Part shown: piece after piece, positions 42,426 to 52,120 of the stretch | Position numbering within the stretch: position 1 is the stretch's first letter | How the letters are laid out: the number at the start of each line of letters is the position of its first letter | NCBI GenBank assembly: GCA_944323045.1 | Contig: CALUQX010000002.1 | Span: 1 to 64,000, forward strand | Length of the DNA: 64,000 nucleotides | Reading direction: 5' to 3' | Origin: Candidatus Gastranaerophilales bacterium | GTDB taxonomy: Bacteria > Cyanobacteriota > Vampirovibrionia > Gastranaerophilales > Gastranaerophilaceae | Made by a program: the position numbers and the translations under genes | The notes under the pieces: generated by a model | The model's database searches: none | What the model was told of the DNA's origin: nothing | Seen by the model: the letters and a program-made list of their open reading frames with translations, nothing else

Positions 42426-42787
42426 ATCGGGAATATACAGATATATTTGTGAGAATTTTTTATTTCTAAAGCCACAGAGGCTCTTGCATCATACGGCAGG
42501 TCATGCAGCATCTGCATAGCTGTTCTTACTGTAGAATCAAGATCATACCAGCGTGCGCGTCTTGTGTCTGCATAGCCTGCATAGATAGAGTCTAAAATGT
42601 CTTCAATGTTTTCATATTCCAGATTCAATATTTTTCTGTCAATTATAGTTTTTATAATTAACAGTGCGACTTTTGAACGTATTTCATCGCTGGAATATCT
42701 CATTTTGTCGACTATTCTGCTAAGTTCGGGGTCGTCATCGTACCAGCGTCTTACGTAGGTACAAGGGGCATCTTCAAGTTTTTGCAT
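42422..42787 (-). CDS. Hypothetical protein convergent with nadE
   Basis: A 121-residue helical, acidic protein (VRRWYDDDPELSRIVDKMRY...) without signal peptide or known domain; AAAGGA lies before the ATG. Its last four bases overlap the nadE end. Function unknown. Confidence 0.68.
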   Translation of the reverse strand: MQKLEDAPCTYVRRWYDDDPELSRIVDKMRYSSDEIRSKVALLIIKTIIDRKILNLEYENIEDILDSIYAGYADTRRARWYDLDSTVRTAMQMLHDLPYDARASVALEIKNSHKYICIFPI

Positions 42788-42884
42788 AATTTTTCCTTTA
42801 TTAATAAAGCGTACAAATCACAGTTAAAAATTTTTCCTCTATTTTTATATACCCATATTTTTTAAAAAACTAACATGGGGTAAA

Positions 42885-43130
42885 TTATTCAATAATTTCA
42901 TAGAGTTCAGGGGCTTGCTGCACACTGACATTTGTGGTTGGAATTTTTAAAACACGTACATGAACTGTTCTATTGGCGTATTCGATTTTTATTTCGTCTC
43001 CTTCTTTAAGCTGCTTTCCGGCTTTTGCAGAATTACCGTTTACAAACACTCTGCCGGTGTCAGAAACTTCATTGGCAACAGTTCGCCTTTTTATCAGTCT
43101 TGAAACTTTTAAAAATTTATCTAGTCTCAT
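42885..43130 (-). CDS. rqcP: S4-domain RNA-binding protein (RqcP/YabO-like)
   Basis: An 81-residue protein consisting of an S4 fold: MRLDKFLKVSRLIKRRTVANE, then GRVFVNGNSAKAGKQLKEGDEIKI. This matches RqcP/HslR proteins that bind stalled 50S subunits with RqcH in ribosome rescue. AGGAGAG precedes the ATG. It is alone, which is common for rqcP. Confidence 0.85.
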   Translation of the reverse strand: MRLDKFLKVSRLIKRRTVANEVSDTGRVFVNGNSAKAGKQLKEGDEIKIEYANRTVHVRVLKIPTTNVSVQQAPELYEIIE

Positions 43131-43221
43131 GCCTTCTCTCCTTGTTACATTTTAGCACGAATCAATAATTTGTGGTATAATTCTTGTATAGAAAAATTTA
43201 TTTATATGGAGTTCTTTTTAG

Positions 43222-44034
43222 ATGAAGAAATTTTTACTGGCATTATTGACAATTATAATATTACAGACTGCCGCATTTGCTAATGATATAAAATTTGTAC
43301 AGGTGACAGATACACACTATTCATCAGGCAATGAATTCAAAAAACAGGTGCTGGAAAGTACGATAAATGATATTAATTCATTAAATGGTGTTTCATTTGT
43401 AGTGTTTACAGGTGACAATATTGACAAGGCAGATCCCGATTACCTTAAAGAGTTTGTTAAAATAGTTAACAAATTGAATGTGCCATATTACCTTGTAATA
43501 GGTAATCACGAAGTTTTTAAAAGCGGGGATTTATCAAAACTTCAATATATGGAAATTGTGAATGAGAATAACTGGCTTTACAGACCAACAAAACCTAATT
43601 ATAAATTCACGAAAAACGGATTTATGTTTTTGATTGTAGACGGCGCAAAAGAAGTTATACCGGGCTCAAACGGTTATTACAGACAGGATACGCTGGATTG
43701 GGTAGAAAAACAGCTTAAAAAACACCCTAAAACACCAACTGTAATCTTGCAGCATTTTCCGCTGGTGCCGCCTAAAGAAATGATAACGCACAAAACTTAT
43801 CAAGCAGAAAAATATCTTGAAATGCTTGATAAATATAATAATGTTATTGCTGTCATTTCCGGACACTATCATATTAACGGTGAACAGATGAAAGACGGTA
43901 TTTATCATATTTGTACGCCAACACTGCTTAATGAGCCTTATCAGTATAAAATTATTGATATAGTAACGACAAAAGGCTTTTCTCCTATGATTTATACTCA
44001 GTTGAGAGATGTAAATATAGAACAGAAATTGTAG
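43222..44034 (+). CDS. Secreted metallophosphoesterase
   Basis: A 270-residue calcineurin-like phosphoesterase with a signal peptide (MKKFLLALLTIIILQTAAFA). Metal-binding motifs in order: VTDTHYS (about 28), FTGDNIDKADPD, VIGNHEVF, LQHFPLVP and SGHYHINGE. It probably acts in the periplasm on a phosphodiester or phosphomonoester; the substrate is unknown. GGAG precedes the ATG. Confidence 0.9.
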   Translation: MKKFLLALLTIIILQTAAFANDIKFVQVTDTHYSSGNEFKKQVLESTINDINSLNGVSFVVFTGDNIDKADPDYLKEFVKIVNKLNVPYYLVIGNHEVFKSGDLSKLQYMEIVNENNWLYRPTKPNYKFTKNGFMFLIVDGAKEVIPGSNGYYRQDTLDWVEKQLKKHPKTPTVILQHFPLVPPKEMITHKTYQAEKYLEMLDKYNNVIAVISGHYHINGEQMKDGIYHICTPTLLNEPYQYKIIDIVTTKGFSPMIYTQLRDVNIEQKL

Positions 44035-44099
44035 TAGTTGCATATTTTTTAAAATAATAGTATAATTGTTAATAATAAAGAGAAGGAAAAGAAATAATA

Positions 44100-45446
44100 A
44101 TGCATGATTCGGGCAATGTTTATATAAATTTGTTTGTAATAGTACTTTTGCTATTTTCAAACGGTTTTTTTGTAGCATCAGAATTTGCAATGGTAAAGGT
44201 TAGAAAGACACGTATAGAGCAGCTTGTAAAAGAGGGCAACGGCATTGCAAAGATAGCACTTGAGGCGATTAAAGATCTGGATAAATTTATCGCGGCAGTT
44301 CAACTCGGTGTTACAATTTCAAGTATCGGTTTAGGTTGGGTTGGAGAAGGCACACTCGCACGGATTGTTGAACCTATATTTGACTTTATTCCAGGAATCG
44401 GACAAACTATTGCAACTCATACTGTGTCTGCTTCTATTGCTTTTGCACTCATTACATTTTTACATGTAGTTATAGGCGAACTTATTCCAAAATCTATTGC
44501 ACTTGAATACACAGAAAAAACAGCACTTATTGTTGCAAAGCCTATGCAGATGATTACATTTGTATTTAATCCTTTTATCTGGGTGTTGAACGGGTTTGGA
44601 AACTGGGTATTGAAACTGTTGAATATTCCGCATTCACACAAGGCATCTCTTGTACACTCAACAGAAGAATTGGACATGCTTGTTAATGCCAGTTACGATG
44701 GCGGTGTGCTGAATGAAACAGAAAAAGACATGCTGCATAATGTATTTAAATTTTCAGATTTAACAGCAAAACAGGTTATGATCCCGCGCACAGATATGGT
44801 TTGTATTCCAAAAGATATGCCGATTGAAGAATTGAACAATTTAGCTGCAGAGAGTCAATATACAAGATACCCTGTTTATGAAGAAGACATTGACCATATA
44901 ATAGGACTTGTGCATGTTAAAGACTTGTTTTCACTCTCAATACATGACGAAGTCTGTCCTATAGAAAAGATTTTGCGACCTGTATTGCTTGTGCCGGAAA
45001 CAATAACCATGGACAATCTTGTTCTGGAATTTAAAAAACGCAAAGGTCAGATGGCAATTGTTGTTGATGAGTTCGGCGGAACATCAGGGCTTATAACTCT
45101 GGAAGATGTTCTGGAAGAAATATTCGGCGAGGTGCAGGATGAATTTGATGAAGAGGAAGAAACTGACATCAGAGAAGTTGCGCCAAATACTTATCTTACC
45201 AATGCCATGATGCGTCTGGATGAGTTTGCTGAATTCTTTAACATGGATGAAGGCGATATTGATGATGAGGATGTTGATACAATAGGCGGGCTTGTTGTAA
45301 AAGAACTCGGGCGTCTGGCTCAGGTTAATGATAAAGTTACTATCCATAATCTCAAATTTATTGTTAAAGAAATTGACGGCGCAAGAATTACAAAATTGAT
45401 TATTATAAAAGAAAAAGAACCTGAAAATTTAGAAGAATCAGATTAA
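44100..45446 (+). CDS. CNNM/CorC-family transporter (hemolysin C-like)
   Basis: A 448-residue membrane protein: DUF21 transmembrane domain (about 1-190, SEFAMVKVRKTRIEQL, VQLGVTISSIGLGWVGE, GELIPKSIALEYTE), tandem CBS domains (about 215-340, MIPRTDMVCIP, RYPVYEEDIDHIIGLVHVKDL, VDEFGGTSGLITLEDVLEEIFG) and a CorC/HlyC C-terminal domain. The family moves or regulates Mg2+ and similar cations. AAGGAAAAG precedes the ATG and a terminator follows at 45469. Confidence 0.94.
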   Translation: MHDSGNVYINLFVIVLLLFSNGFFVASEFAMVKVRKTRIEQLVKEGNGIAKIALEAIKDLDKFIAAVQLGVTISSIGLGWVGEGTLARIVEPIFDFIPGIGQTIATHTVSASIAFALITFLHVVIGELIPKSIALEYTEKTALIVAKPMQMITFVFNPFIWVLNGFGNWVLKLLNIPHSHKASLVHSTEELDMLVNASYDGGVLNETEKDMLHNVFKFSDLTAKQVMIPRTDMVCIPKDMPIEELNNLAAESQYTRYPVYEEDIDHIIGLVHVKDLFSLSIHDEVCPIEKILRPVLLVPETITMDNLVLEFKKRKGQMAIVVDEFGGTSGLITLEDVLEEIFGEVQDEFDEEEETDIREVAPNTYLTNAMMRLDEFAEFFNMDEGDIDDEDVDTIGGLVVKELGRLAQVNDKVTIHNLKFIVKEIDGARITKLIIIKEKEPENLEESD

Positions 45447-45468
45447 AAAGTTCTATTAATTAAGAATT

Positions 45469-45507
45469 AAAAATCAGGGTATGGAATTAGCATGCTCTGA
45501 TTTTTTT
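45469..45507 (+). terminator. Terminator after the CorC-family gene
   Basis: AAAAATCAG pairs with CTGATTTTT, extended inward by a wobble-containing stem to a 7-base loop (45484-45490), then T-run. Confidence 0.85.
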
Positions 45508-45632
45508 AATTACCTTCTTCAATAGTCCATTCAGTACATGTTATTTGGAGTTTTTCCTCTTTTTAAATGATGTAGGAAAACTTATATTGTATAGAATAGA
45601 AATATATTAATTGAAGAGAATTGGGAAGGTTA

Positions 45633-46457
45633 ATGAGTCAGACTTTTGATTTTACATCTTACAATAACATAAAGCGGCTGTCAGAGGATGAACTAGCCGG
45701 ACTCTGGCAAAGATATTTTGATGACCGCAATAATAAAGAAGTCAGAGATGCACTAATTATACAATACATTTATCTGATAAGATATGTTGTCGGACGTGTA
45801 AAAGTGACTCTGCCTGCAACAATTGCCATTGAAGATATCGCCGGATACGGCGTAGAAGGACTTATAAATGCTATCGAAAGATACTCCCCGCAAAAAAATA
45901 CACGTTTTGAAACTTATGCGTTGATAAGAATTCGCGGTGCTATTCTCGATAGAATCCGTTCTCAAGATTTTCTGCCGCGCAGTATCAGACGAAAAATTAA
46001 AGATATAAAAGAAGTTCAGGAAGACTTAAAACAGCAGCTAGGCAGAATGCCGACCACAAATGAAGTTGCAGAAGTTCTGGATATGGATCCTGATAAGGTT
46101 ACTCAAATAATGTCAGAAGACTTGACGATAACTTCTATCTATGACAAAAAAGGAAGTAATGAAGACAGCGTAGAAATTATCGATACCATTCAGGATACCA
46201 ACAAACTTACTCCGCATGAGCAAATGGAAGAAAAAAATGTAAAACAGGAACTTGAAAAAGCTCTTAAAAGACTGCCTGAACGTGAACGTATTATAATGGT
46301 TCTTTACTATCAGGAGAACATGACTCTGAAAGAAATAGGTACGGCAATAGGCATGTCAGAATCCCGTATCTGCCAGCTTCATGCTCAGGCAATTATGAAA
46401 CTGAAAAATATCCTCAGCGAAACACGTACCTCAAGACTTCGCCAGAGTATTGTATGA
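45633..46457 (+). CDS. FliA/WhiG-type sigma-28 family factor
   Basis: A 274-residue sigma factor. Region 2 (ALIIQYIYLIRYVVGRV...IEDIAGYGVEGLINAIERYSPQKNTRFETYALIRIRGAILDRIRSQDFLPRSIRRK) has the FETYA...IRGAILD...WxPRS-like pattern of FliA/WhiG. Region 4 contains RLPERERIIMVLYYQENMTLKEIGTAIGMSESRICQLHAQA. No flagellar genes are in this window, so it may control other envelope or pilus genes. I chose the ATG at 45633 (GGGAAGG upstream); an in-frame TTG at 45621 overlaps that ribosome site. Confidence 0.92.
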   Translation: MSQTFDFTSYNNIKRLSEDELAGLWQRYFDDRNNKEVRDALIIQYIYLIRYVVGRVKVTLPATIAIEDIAGYGVEGLINAIERYSPQKNTRFETYALIRIRGAILDRIRSQDFLPRSIRRKIKDIKEVQEDLKQQLGRMPTTNEVAEVLDMDPDKVTQIMSEDLTITSIYDKKGSNEDSVEIIDTIQDTNKLTPHEQMEEKNVKQELEKALKRLPERERIIMVLYYQENMTLKEIGTAIGMSESRICQLHAQAIMKLKNILSETRTSRLRQSIV

Positions 46458-46461
46458 GATA

Positions 46462-47007
46462 TTATCTCCTTGCTTCATAATCAATAAATACAAAATCAAT
46501 GCGGTTATCCATATCGCCTGTTTCAGATACATTGTCTTTAAATGGCATAAACTCACCAAATCCGAAGCCGAAAATCTTTTCAGGATTAATCCCTCCACAC
46601 TTGATAAAATATTGAACTATATTGGTTGAGCGTGCGATTGTTAATTCCCAGTTCGAATTATAATCACTGTCGCCTACTCCGTCATAGTCACTGTGATCTT
46701 CTATCACACAGACATTGTCTATATTTTTGAATACTGATATTATGGCATCCAGAATGTGTAATGAGCTTTTTCTTATCTTGATTGAACCGCGGTCAAAAAA
46801 ATATTGTTCGTTAATGCTGATAATGAGCCCGCGTGGAACTTTTGTATATATAATCCCCTCATTTAATGGAATTGCCGCTTTAAAAAGCTGTTCAATTCTG
46901 TCTGATTCAGGTTTATTTACTGTCATATGAGCGAGTTTATCGTCAGTAAGTCCGCAGCAGAAAAATGTTATCAATACTAAAATAAAAATTTTGACAAAAT
47001 AATCCAT
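46462..47007 (-). CDS. OmpA-domain envelope protein
   Basis: A 181-residue protein with a signal or anchor sequence (MDYFVKIFILVLITFFCCGLT) and a C-terminal OmpA/MotB-like peptidoglycan-binding domain (VIEDHSDYDGVGDSDYNSNWELTIARSTNIVQYFIKCGGI...FGFGEFMP...NRIDFVF). The Cys pair at the end of the hydrophobic stretch could be a lipobox variant. It lacks the proton-carrying Asp of MotB, so it is probably a wall anchor rather than a stator. It converges with the FliA-like gene, leaving four bases between. Confidence 0.83.
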   Translation of the reverse strand: MDYFVKIFILVLITFFCCGLTDDKLAHMTVNKPESDRIEQLFKAAIPLNEGIIYTKVPRGLIISINEQYFFDRGSIKIRKSSLHILDAIISVFKNIDNVCVIEDHSDYDGVGDSDYNSNWELTIARSTNIVQYFIKCGGINPEKIFGFGFGEFMPFKDNVSETGDMDNRIDFVFIDYEARR

Positions 47008-47068
47008 AACAGCATAAATTATTACCTGTATTTAGATATTTTGCATTCACCTGTCGCGGATATTTAAT

Positions 47069-49486
47069 TCAATCTACAGGTATTGCAGGTGAATTTTTTG
47101 TGTCATAATTTTTCATCTTAATATATTTTTTCTTGTCGGAGTTGAATGTTAAAACATCAAATTCATTTCCGTCTGATAGAATTTCAATTGAGTGATTTCT
47201 GTCTGTTCTGTAGACGTCAGAATTTCGTAATATATCAAGAGTACCTTTAGCCGGATGTCCGAATGGGTTTGGACCTGTGGATACAATTGAAACTTTGCTC
47301 TGCAATTTTTGCATCATTTCTTGATTAACTACATTGCGTGCGCCGTGATGACCAACTTTTAGAACATCTATATTTGAAGGCAGATTATCTTTTATTTTGT
47401 CAAAGGCTATAATTCCCGCATCACCCATAAATAACATTTCAAAATCTTTGTATGTAAGCAGTGTGATTATAGAATTTTCGTTGTCATTGTCTTTTATACC
47501 GGATGAGTAAGTTGTTAGAGTTAAATCCGGTTCTGTATAAATTATTTCGCCGTTTTGTGGAATTTCAGCCGGAATATTTTGCGCGTTGGAAGTTTTAAAC
47601 AGATTAACTGCAGTTGATGTTTTGGCGCGGCTTGTGTTTACATAAACCTTTTTAACTTTAAGATTTTCCATAATATCAGCCGCGCCGCCTGCGTGGTCAT
47701 TATCAAAGTGTGTGACAATTAATCCTTCAATATTTTTTAGACCTCTGTCAATCATATATTTAATCATTATAATTTTTGCCTGAGAATTTTTACTTGTGTA
47801 GGCAAATTTGCCGGTATCAATAAAGAAATATTTGTTTTGAGGTGTCTTGATGAGAAATGAATCTGCATTCTGTACATCAAATGCTATTATTTGTAGTTTG
47901 TGATTAGGGAAAGTTATTGTTGTAATAAGAAGAATAATTAATGCACAGGTAAGAAGTGCAAAAAGCTTTTTATTCCAGCCGTTTTTAAACATAAAGGTTA
48001 TGCCGAGTAAAATTCCGTAATATATAAGTAGTTGCAGAATATCTGGATGAGAAGTTGTGATAAGTGAATTTGGCAGTTGAGAGACAAAATGTGATATCCA
48101 TACAATTATATCAAGTGTAATGTTTGCAACCCAATCAATAGTCATACAGAAGAAATTTGTAAACGGAGTGAAAATTGCAAGCACAGAACTTACAAATCCG
48201 CCAAAACTCACAACACTTAAAAACGGCATAATTGCGATGTTTGCCAGAATCGAATAAAGCGAAAACGTATTGAAATAAAACATTTGAACAGGCGCAACCC
48301 AGCATTGCGCGACAACAGGTATTAACACAGCTCCTGTTATAACCGGCGGAATTTTAGAATCTTTGATTTTATCAAGCAGTGCATTGCCTGTGACTAAAAT
48401 CCCAAATGTTGCCAGAAACGAAAGCTGAAACCCGACATCATTTATATATGCAGGGTTGTAAATCAGCATCAACATTCCGACAAGTGCAAGCAGCGAGACA
48501 CTGTGTGCATCTCTGTCAATTAGTTTCCCGATAAGGATGAACAGAAGCATTAATGCCGCTCTTATAACAGAAGGTCCAAGCCCTGTCATTAATGTGTAAA
48601 GAACAATTACTCCCATACCGCTTATTACAGAAAACTTGAACGGTACTCTGAGCCGCCGCATAAAAAAGCACCAGAATCCGTAAATAAAAGCTACGTTCAT
48701 GCCTGAGGCTGCAAGAATATGTAAAATACCCGAATTTATAAAAGAATCTTTGATATTTTCAGGCGGCGAAACAGCATCATCGCCGAATACAATACCGCCG
48801 AGTATTTCAAGGTTTGGCGACTCCAGATATTTAGCATGTACATCTAAAATTCGGTCTCTGAAATTATTCAACCCTTGTAAAAATTTCCATTTAAAAGATA
48901 ACTGTGCTGGTAATTCTCTACAGTCTGATGCTTTAGCATAAAATGTTGTGTATGTTTTGAAATTCCTCAAATATTTTTTGTAAGCAAATTGTGATGGATT
49001 TGTTGCTCCGAACGGAACGCGTAGTTTACCGTTTATTGTGTAGGTATCACCGATTTTCAAATCAGGCAGTTCTGTATTTTTATCCGGATTTATTGTGACA
49101 AAAGTTTTGTTGTTATACTTTTGTCCGTCGGCTTCTTTAACCTTAAAAAAGAATTTTTTACCGCCGCTTGCTGCATCTGCAGGAATTGATACTATTTGTC
49201 CGGTGATTGTCATTTCTGCAGGAGCAATTGCTGCCAGACTGTCGGATTCGGCAATTCTCAGGTAAGAATTAAAAAATCCAGCATAAAACACAATTATCCA
49301 GATTAGAATTAGTCTGGGCGATATCAGATTAAATGCAACAAGAAGAATTGCTGCGGCAGAAAGCACAATTGCAGAAATTATTTCTATGGAATTAAAATAT
49401 GATAAAATCCCGCACATAAATATGAGGGATGTTATCAACATTAAAGTATTTTTATTTTGTATAAAAGAATTGAATTCTGCTCTCAT
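47069..49486 (-). CDS. comEC: ComEC/Rec2 DNA uptake channel
   Basis: An 805-residue inner-membrane protein that passes single-stranded DNA into the cytoplasm during transformation. It has an N-terminal hydrophobic part with OB-like DUF4131 (about 80-180), the Competence domain (about 215-500, ILHILAASGMNVAFIYGF, GLGPSVIRAALMLLFI) and a C-terminal metallo-beta-lactamase-like domain (VTHFDNDHAGGAADI, VGHHGARNVV). It is last in a four-gene minus-strand run and 12 bases after the GH10-like gene. With the prepilins it suggests competence, but other com genes are not here. Confidence 0.95.
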   Translation of the reverse strand: MRAEFNSFIQNKNTLMLITSLIFMCGILSYFNSIEIISAIVLSAAAILLVAFNLISPRLILIWIIVFYAGFFNSYLRIAESDSLAAIAPAEMTITGQIVSIPADAASGGKKFFFKVKEADGQKYNNKTFVTINPDKNTELPDLKIGDTYTINGKLRVPFGATNPSQFAYKKYLRNFKTYTTFYAKASDCRELPAQLSFKWKFLQGLNNFRDRILDVHAKYLESPNLEILGGIVFGDDAVSPPENIKDSFINSGILHILAASGMNVAFIYGFWCFFMRRLRVPFKFSVISGMGVIVLYTLMTGLGPSVIRAALMLLFILIGKLIDRDAHSVSLLALVGMLMLIYNPAYINDVGFQLSFLATFGILVTGNALLDKIKDSKIPPVITGAVLIPVVAQCWVAPVQMFYFNTFSLYSILANIAIMPFLSVVSFGGFVSSVLAIFTPFTNFFCMTIDWVANITLDIIVWISHFVSQLPNSLITTSHPDILQLLIYYGILLGITFMFKNGWNKKLFALLTCALIILLITTITFPNHKLQIIAFDVQNADSFLIKTPQNKYFFIDTGKFAYTSKNSQAKIIMIKYMIDRGLKNIEGLIVTHFDNDHAGGAADIMENLKVKKVYVNTSRAKTSTAVNLFKTSNAQNIPAEIPQNGEIIYTEPDLTLTTYSSGIKDNDNENSIITLLTYKDFEMLFMGDAGIIAFDKIKDNLPSNIDVLKVGHHGARNVVNQEMMQKLQSKVSIVSTGPNPFGHPAKGTLDILRNSDVYRTDRNHSIEILSDGNEFDVLTFNSDKKKYIKMKNYDTKNSPAIPVD

Positions 49487-49498
49487 TACTTATCTGAA

Positions 49499-51457
49499 TT
49501 AATCCTTACCCCACCACAAAAAGCCTTTTTTCTTTTTCTTAACTTTAGGTTTTTCTTTTATAACAACGGTTACACCTTTTGATTGCGGTTCAATTTTTTT
49601 AGCGGCTGAGCGGGTGGAGAATACACTTGTTGCAAGTGTTTTTGCGTATTTGTTGTTAAGATGTGCATAGTCAAATATTATAACGCCTTTGGTGTTTAAC
49701 TTACGTGCTTCATGTATTTGTCTTATTAAATCTTCTTCAGCCCCGCCCATAAATGTTACAAAAAGACCTGCATATAAATCTGTTTTCGGAGATTTAGCAT
49801 CAATTACTTTTTGCATCAAAGAGTTAGCCATTTTAGAATCACATGTCAAAAACAGCGGCGTGAATGCGTTAATATAATTGTTATCAGACCAGGTTTTCCA
49901 GTCCTGTAATTTAGTATTCATAGCCGCGAGCCTGTCAGGGAAAATTACTGCACTGACATAGATGTTGTGTTGTTTGCCGTAGGCTCCAACTTTTTTGACC
50001 ATCTGGGTTATTTTTCCGCGGCGATAGTCGCACCATGTCAGCCACATAGGATCTGACACGGTAATGTCTGCCGGATCAATTCCATACAGGGCTTTGAATT
50101 CTCTTCTTGCATAGCCTGTATAACCCCAGCTATTGTTTTCAGTTATGGAAACTGTTTGAGGGTATCTTATATAATCAAGATTTATGCCGTCGACTTTATA
50201 ATTTGTAGTAACTTCTGTTATCAATTTCATAACGAAATCCTGAACAAGCGGGTTCGCAGGATCTAAGAAGTAACCGTTGTGTTCGGAAGATGAACGTGAA
50301 GGCAGGAGGGAATCTTTGTCCTTACCCATTTTGTTGCCCCAGGCTGGATTTAATGCAAGAATACTCTGCGGATTGTTGTTTATGTTTGCATTGCCTGCAT
50401 AGAATGTTTCAAACCAGATATGTACTTTTATATTACGCTTATGTGCTTCTTTAAGCCATATTGCCAATGGATCAAATCCTTTAAATTGGTCGTGCTGTTC
50501 AGGGAATCCGTAATCTTTCATTACCTGACTCGGATAGATTGTTTTTCCGTGAAAATAAGTTTCAAGAAATATTGTGTCAATACCCGTATTTTTTACTCTC
50601 TGAATAGTGTCAACAATTTCAGATTGAGTTTTTTCGGTAGGTCTGAGCCATACCCCTTTAAGTTCTCCGTATTTGTAAGGTATGACACTTTTTAGGGCGT
50701 CATTTGCGGCTTCTATTGCTAGTTTGGAATACTTTTGTACATGTTCAGGGTTACGCTGAGCTTTTTTAAGATATCCTTTAGCATCGTCAATATAACTTGT
50801 CGGAACTTTCCAGTTGTAGTCGTCATAATGCTCGCGGTAATATGAAATCATTTGTTCAGCTTCACGTATTTTCTTTTCTGATTCAAAAATATAGCTTGCT
50901 GATGTTGTGTATGTGTAAATAAGATTTGTTGAGCGGTCTATATAAATTTTGGTCCCAACTTTTATGCTGTTGTTAATCCAGTTTTTAGCGCGTCCGTGTC
51001 CGCTAATTACAATACCATTAGTCGGGATTGGTGAATCAGCTCCTGACATTTCTGTTACGGTATTTCCTTCAACAATGGCTTCTGCTCCAAATTCATTTGT
51101 ATTTGTGTGCGTACCGTAAAACGGGGTATAAATTACAAGCTGGTTTGTGCCTCGTGTACCTGGCAGATGGCTTGCTGCACGATTTGAGGAAGGGGTAGGA
51201 TCAATTGAGTTTATTAGATTCTTTGTATAGCTGAACTGCACTTCATGTTTAGACAGTGAGTACGGCTGGAATATCGGCGAGTTATAGAATTCTTCAATGA
51301 TTTTTTGAGATTCGTCAACCGAACCATCCAGAGGCTGTGATGCATCCAGAGAAATTAAATCGTTAGTTTGTTGTGTTGTCTCTGCATGCAGCGCAGGTGT
51401 CATATTTACTGATATTAATAACGCTATAATTGCTAAAAATAATCTTGCGATTTTCAT
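49499..51457 (-). CDS. Secreted GH10-like (DUF187/YngK) glycosidase
   Basis: A 652-residue exported protein: signal peptide (MKIARLFLAIIALLISVNMTPALHA), an N-terminal segment (about 100-210) resembling parts of phosphodiester glycosidase/NAGPA domains (NQLVIYTPFYGTHTNTNEFG), and a GHL10 TIM barrel (about 255-600, GVWLRPTEKTQSEI, FLETYFHGKTIYPS, VHIWFETFYAGN, VDGINLDYIRYP). The family includes YngK-type wall-associated glycosidases; the substrate is unclear. The basic C-terminus ends WWGKD. It lies in an operon of exported proteins. Confidence 0.87.
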   Translation of the reverse strand: MKIARLFLAIIALLISVNMTPALHAETTQQTNDLISLDASQPLDGSVDESQKIIEEFYNSPIFQPYSLSKHEVQFSYTKNLINSIDPTPSSNRAASHLPGTRGTNQLVIYTPFYGTHTNTNEFGAEAIVEGNTVTEMSGADSPIPTNGIVISGHGRAKNWINNSIKVGTKIYIDRSTNLIYTYTTSASYIFESEKKIREAEQMISYYREHYDDYNWKVPTSYIDDAKGYLKKAQRNPEHVQKYSKLAIEAANDALKSVIPYKYGELKGVWLRPTEKTQSEIVDTIQRVKNTGIDTIFLETYFHGKTIYPSQVMKDYGFPEQHDQFKGFDPLAIWLKEAHKRNIKVHIWFETFYAGNANINNNPQSILALNPAWGNKMGKDKDSLLPSRSSSEHNGYFLDPANPLVQDFVMKLITEVTTNYKVDGINLDYIRYPQTVSITENNSWGYTGYARREFKALYGIDPADITVSDPMWLTWCDYRRGKITQMVKKVGAYGKQHNIYVSAVIFPDRLAAMNTKLQDWKTWSDNNYINAFTPLFLTCDSKMANSLMQKVIDAKSPKTDLYAGLFVTFMGGAEEDLIRQIHEARKLNTKGVIIFDYAHLNNKYAKTLATSVFSTRSAAKKIEPQSKGVTVVIKEKPKVKKKKKGFLWWGKD

Positions 51458-51460
51458 TAT

Positions 51461-52120
51461 TTACTCCCTAATAAAATGATAGTATTCTGACTGTTCATAA
51501 TTGCTGTTTTCAAGTTCTTGAATTTTTTCTTGCATTGATGTCTGCTGTGGGTTAATTGAAAAAGCTGCTGTATAATATTTTTTGGCATTCATTAAATCTG
51601 CAAATTTTTCATATATTACACCGAGTCTGAAATTCAATTCGTAATCATTGGCATAACCGTTGTTGTACGCAATGTTAAAGTGTTTTAATGCTCTTTTAAA
51701 ATCCCTTCTCTTGTAATAAAATTCTCCAAACCAAAAATTAGTATATGGATCGTTATACGAAATATTTATAGCATGAAAAAAGTTAGATTTAGCGAGAGTA
51801 TCTTTTTTCATTTCATCAAATATTCTTGCGAGCTGGACATAATTTCTTTTTTCCTGAGGGATAATTTTTGTTGCAAGAGTATATTTCCCCATAGCTAAAT
51901 TAAGGTATTGTTCTTTCAAGTTGTTGTCAATTTGCTGAAATGCAATATCGAAATACTTATCAGCTTCTGCCAAAACAGGAACGGGATCCAGTTGAGTGTA
52001 ATCGAAAAGCATTGCCGCTGCATTGTATTCAATATTGCCGGATTGTACTGCATTTGCAATACAAGGACATAACAATATTAATGATATTGTTAACAGAGTG
52101 GCAAGTTTATTTTTACAAAT
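51461..52120 (-). CDS. Exported TPR-repeat protein
   Basis: A 219-residue protein with a signal peptide (MICKNKLATLLTISLILLCPCIANA) and several tetratricopeptide repeats (about 70-205; FWFGEFYYKRRDFKRALKHFNIAY, FRLGVIYEKFADLMNAKKYY). It likely scaffolds protein contacts in the periplasm. I chose the ATG at 52120, which overlaps the stop of the upstream gene by 8 bases and yields a clean signal peptide; an in-frame ATG at 52150 lies inside that gene. It precedes the GH10-like gene by three bases. Confidence 0.75.
   Translation of the reverse strand: MCKNKLATLLTISLILLCPCIANAVQSGNIEYNAAAMLFDYTQLDPVPVLAEADKYFDIAFQQIDNNLKEQYLNLAMGKYTLATKIIPQEKRNYVQLARIFDEMKKDTLAKSNFFHAINISYNDPYTNFWFGEFYYKRRDFKRALKHFNIAYNNGYANDYELNFRLGVIYEKFADLMNAKKYYTAAFSINPQQTSMQEKIQELENSNYEQSEYYHFIRE

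Noticed and set aside
46462-47007. Second MotB-like stator subunit
   Set aside because: It has an OmpA-type domain, but the membrane segment lacks the proton-carrying Asp and no MotA partner is adjacent. Called an OmpA-domain wall anchor.
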